From JAAYYF01 sp040255585 (lineage in GTDB: Bacteria > Deinococcota > Deinococci > Deinococcales > Trueperaceae), in the NCBI GenBank assembly GCA_040255585.1, contig JBDZVI010000003.1, positions 1 through 64,000 on the forward strand: DNA of 64,000 bases. The letters are read 5' to 3'. A program made the translations under genes and the position numbers. The notes under the pieces were generated by a model. It searched no databases. It saw nothing but the letters and a program-made list of their open reading frames with translations, and had not been told where the DNA came from. Positions 62,688 through 64,000 of this stretch are shown here, one piece after another (the first letter of the stretch is position 1; each line of letters begins with the position of its first letter).

Positions 62688-62717
62688 AGCATAGAACTTG
62701 AGTGTCAGCTTGTCAAG
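62688..62717 (-). promoter_or_regulatory. hsp20 promoter overlapped by a HAIR-like operator
   Basis: On the minus strand TTGACA (62716-62711), exactly 17 bases, TATGCT (62693-62688). On the plus strand CTTGAGT (62697-62703), seven bases, TGTCAAG (62711-62717) matches the HspR site CTTGAGT-N7-ACTCAAG at 12 of 14 positions. AACTTGA and TCAAGTT (62695-62701, 62713-62719) are exact complements. The operator covers the -35 box and the spacer. Confidence 0.75.
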
Positions 62718-62735
62718 TTAACTGCTCGCTCGTCC

Positions 62736-63134
62736 TCAGGCCAAGGCCTGCCTCACGCTGCCGATGATGATGAGCAGCACGCCTACGGCCGCCAAACCGG
62801 CCAGTGAGCGCGACACGAGCCCGATGTTGCGGGCGCCGAGGAGCCACTCGAAGAGGTAGTCGTGCCCGCCCTCGTCGCCGAGCCAACGCGCGAGCATCGT
62901 CAGCGGACACTTGCGGCCGAAGCCGACGTAGACGACGGTCTCGATGGCGACGGCCACGAGCGCCCACACCATGATGGCGTCCCTTACCCCTGTCACGCCG
63001 CAGTAGATCAGGTAACAAGCGGCGATGGCGAAGACGATGACGGCGAGACTGTGGAAGGCTTTGACGAAGACCCTGGAAGACACGACCAAGGGGGTCGGTC
63101 GCGGCCTGGGTAGGTACCATCTCGGTTGCGACAC
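62736..63134 (-). CDS. Small membrane protein, unknown function
   Basis: 132 aa with about three or four hydrophobic segments (FHSLAVIVFAIAACYLIYCGV, IMVWALVAVAIETVVYVGFG and LAGLAAVGVLLIIIGSV). A GRKCPLTMLARWLGD segment between helices is conserved in similar small membrane proteins (DUF2784-like). Function unknown. Start GTG at 63134, with GGAGG five bases upstream. The hsp20 promoter lies within its 3' flank. Confidence 0.7.
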   Translation of the reverse strand: MSQPRWYLPRPRPTPLVVSSRVFVKAFHSLAVIVFAIAACYLIYCGVTGVRDAIMVWALVAVAIETVVYVGFGRKCPLTMLARWLGDEGGHDYLFEWLLGARNIGLVSRSLAGLAAVGVLLIIIGSVRQALA

Positions 63135-63310
63135 CTTGACCTCCGTCGGCTCCGAACGGCGCTAGTTCACACGGCCGGAACCAAGTGGCCCAGTGTACTC
63201 CGCCATCCCGCGCCCTCGGTAGGCAGGCGTCGTGGCGTTGCGCTCGGCCAGGGCGCGGTCCGCGACCGCAAGCGTTGCTCCGCGCCCCGGACAAGTGCGA
63301 CAGTGGCGGC

Positions 63311-64000
63311 ATGCCCAGCACTCCGTCGGCATCCTCGACCGGCCGCGGCCCCGCGCACCGGCCCGTGCACCGCTCGGTCGCGGCGGCGACCGTCGTCACC
63401 TTGGGCGGCCACGAGGTCGAGCTCGTCAGGAAGCGCGTCAAACGCGTCACCCTGCGTATCTACCCGCCGGACGGCCGCGTAAGGTTGACGGCGCCGGGCA
63501 ACACCCCGCTGCGCGACCTCGCCAGGCTCGTGGCGGAGCGCAGCGATTGGATCGAGCGGCACCGGAAGCGGTTCTCGGAGTTGGCTGTCGGCGCCGCGGC
63601 GCGCTATCTGCCTGGCGAGACGCACTACTTGCGGGGCATCGCCTACACGTTGGCGCGCCCCGCAGCGCCGGGTGGAGCAGGCGCCAGCAGGGTCAGGATC
63701 CACACGTTAGGCGACCGCATCGTCCTACACGCGCCGGCGGACGCGGACCTCGCCGCGCTGGAGCGCGCCTTCGCACGGTTCTATCGGAACGAGCTCGCCA
63801 GCGACCTCGCAGCGCTCGTCACCAAGTGGGAGCGAGGACTCGGCGTGAAAGCGAGCGCGGTGGGCATCAAACGGATGTCGACGCGCTGGGGCAGCTGCAA
63901 CACGGTCGCCGGTCGCCTCTGGTTCAACCTCGAGCTAGCCAAGCGCCGCCCAAGCCTGCTCGAATGCGTGGTGGTGCACGAACTGATGCACCTGCTGGTC
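63311..64000 (+). CDS. YgjP-type (M48-like, DUF45) metallopeptidase, cut at the window end
   Basis: At least 230 codons; the 3' end is missing. The N-terminal part (RKRVKRVTLRIYPPDGRVRL) and the core (MSTRWGSCN, LWFNLELAKRRP, VVVHELMHLL) match the YgjP/DUF45 family, whose HExxH His/Glu residues bind zinc. Its role is unclear; some members are linked to restriction systems, others stand alone. The ATG at 63311 follows GGCGGC with no strong ribosome site. Confidence 0.85.
   Translation, partial: MPSTPSASSTGRGPAHRPVHRSVAAATVVTLGGHEVELVRKRVKRVTLRIYPPDGRVRLTAPGNTPLRDLARLVAERSDWIERHRKRFSELAVGAAARYLPGETHYLRGIAYTLARPAAPGGAGASRVRIHTLGDRIVLHAPADADLAALERAFARFYRNELASDLAALVTKWERGLGVKASAVGIKRMSTRWGSCNTVAGRLWFNLELAKRRPSLLECVVVHELMHLLV

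Overview
The window is 64 kb of chromosomal DNA from a high-GC bacterium, with one 100-N assembly gap at 35938-36037. I infer a member of the Deinococcota, probably the Trueperaceae. The reasons are a Thermus/Deinococcus-type housekeeping sigma factor ending KLRDFLD, a dnaK-grpE-dnaJ locus with a zinc-finger-less DnaJ, many GTG starts, near-leaderless promoters and many ABC importers. No tRNA, rRNA, insertion sequence, prophage or CRISPR array is visible.

Layout. 1-8.7 kb: membrane protein, methyltransferase, YyaL-type thioredoxin-fold protein, parvulin and the dnaK-grpE-dnaJ chaperone locus. 8.7-13.9 kb: peptide-type ABC importer with a beta-lactamase-fold hydrolase. 14-19.4 kb: YciI protein and a BMP-family (nucleoside-type) ABC importer. 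19.5-21.7 kb: NfuA-like Fe-S carrier, then a divergent Crp/LexA pair with clear promoters and operators. 21.7-24 kb: CoA transferase and glycerophosphodiesterase. 24.2-26.8 kb: NitT/TauT-type importer.

The most distinctive part is 26.9-42.0 kb, a PQQ (quinoprotein) oxidation locus. On the minus strand lies a run of five genes: PQQ-system binding protein, YVTN beta-propeller, an unrecognised acidic secreted protein, and an ABC-2 exporter ATPase and permease. A two-component system and the sigma factor gene follow. On the plus strand are a COG4315-cytochrome c fusion, a XoxF-like PQQ dehydrogenase carrying the extra Asp of lanthanide enzymes, and a fusion of a XoxJ-like binding domain with a second PQQ-system binding domain. 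A promoter with a palindrome between its -35 and -10, and a foldable 86-nt leader, precede the plus-strand genes. The simplest reading is periplasmic alcohol oxidation by a lanthanide-type quinoprotein, electrons passing to the fused cytochrome, and the binding proteins and exporter serving cofactor, substrate or product handling.

42-64 kb: a GGDEF/EAL protein, another peptide importer, SelD-SelU for selenouridine in tRNA, and a seven-gene peptide scavenging operon (IclR regulator, binding protein, two permeases, M19 dipeptidase, alpha/beta hydrolase, M24-fold protein). Then come leucyl aminopeptidase, MsrA, a DUF7662-like protein, an SDR protein, Hsp20 under a HAIR-like operator, a small membrane protein and a YgjP-type metallopeptidase cut by the window end.

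Long perfect hairpins, mostly without a T tract, mark many gene ends. In three importers they lie next to the binding-protein gene. Collapsing the assembly gap at its 55-bp duplicated flanks restores one open sigma factor frame of about 664 codons.
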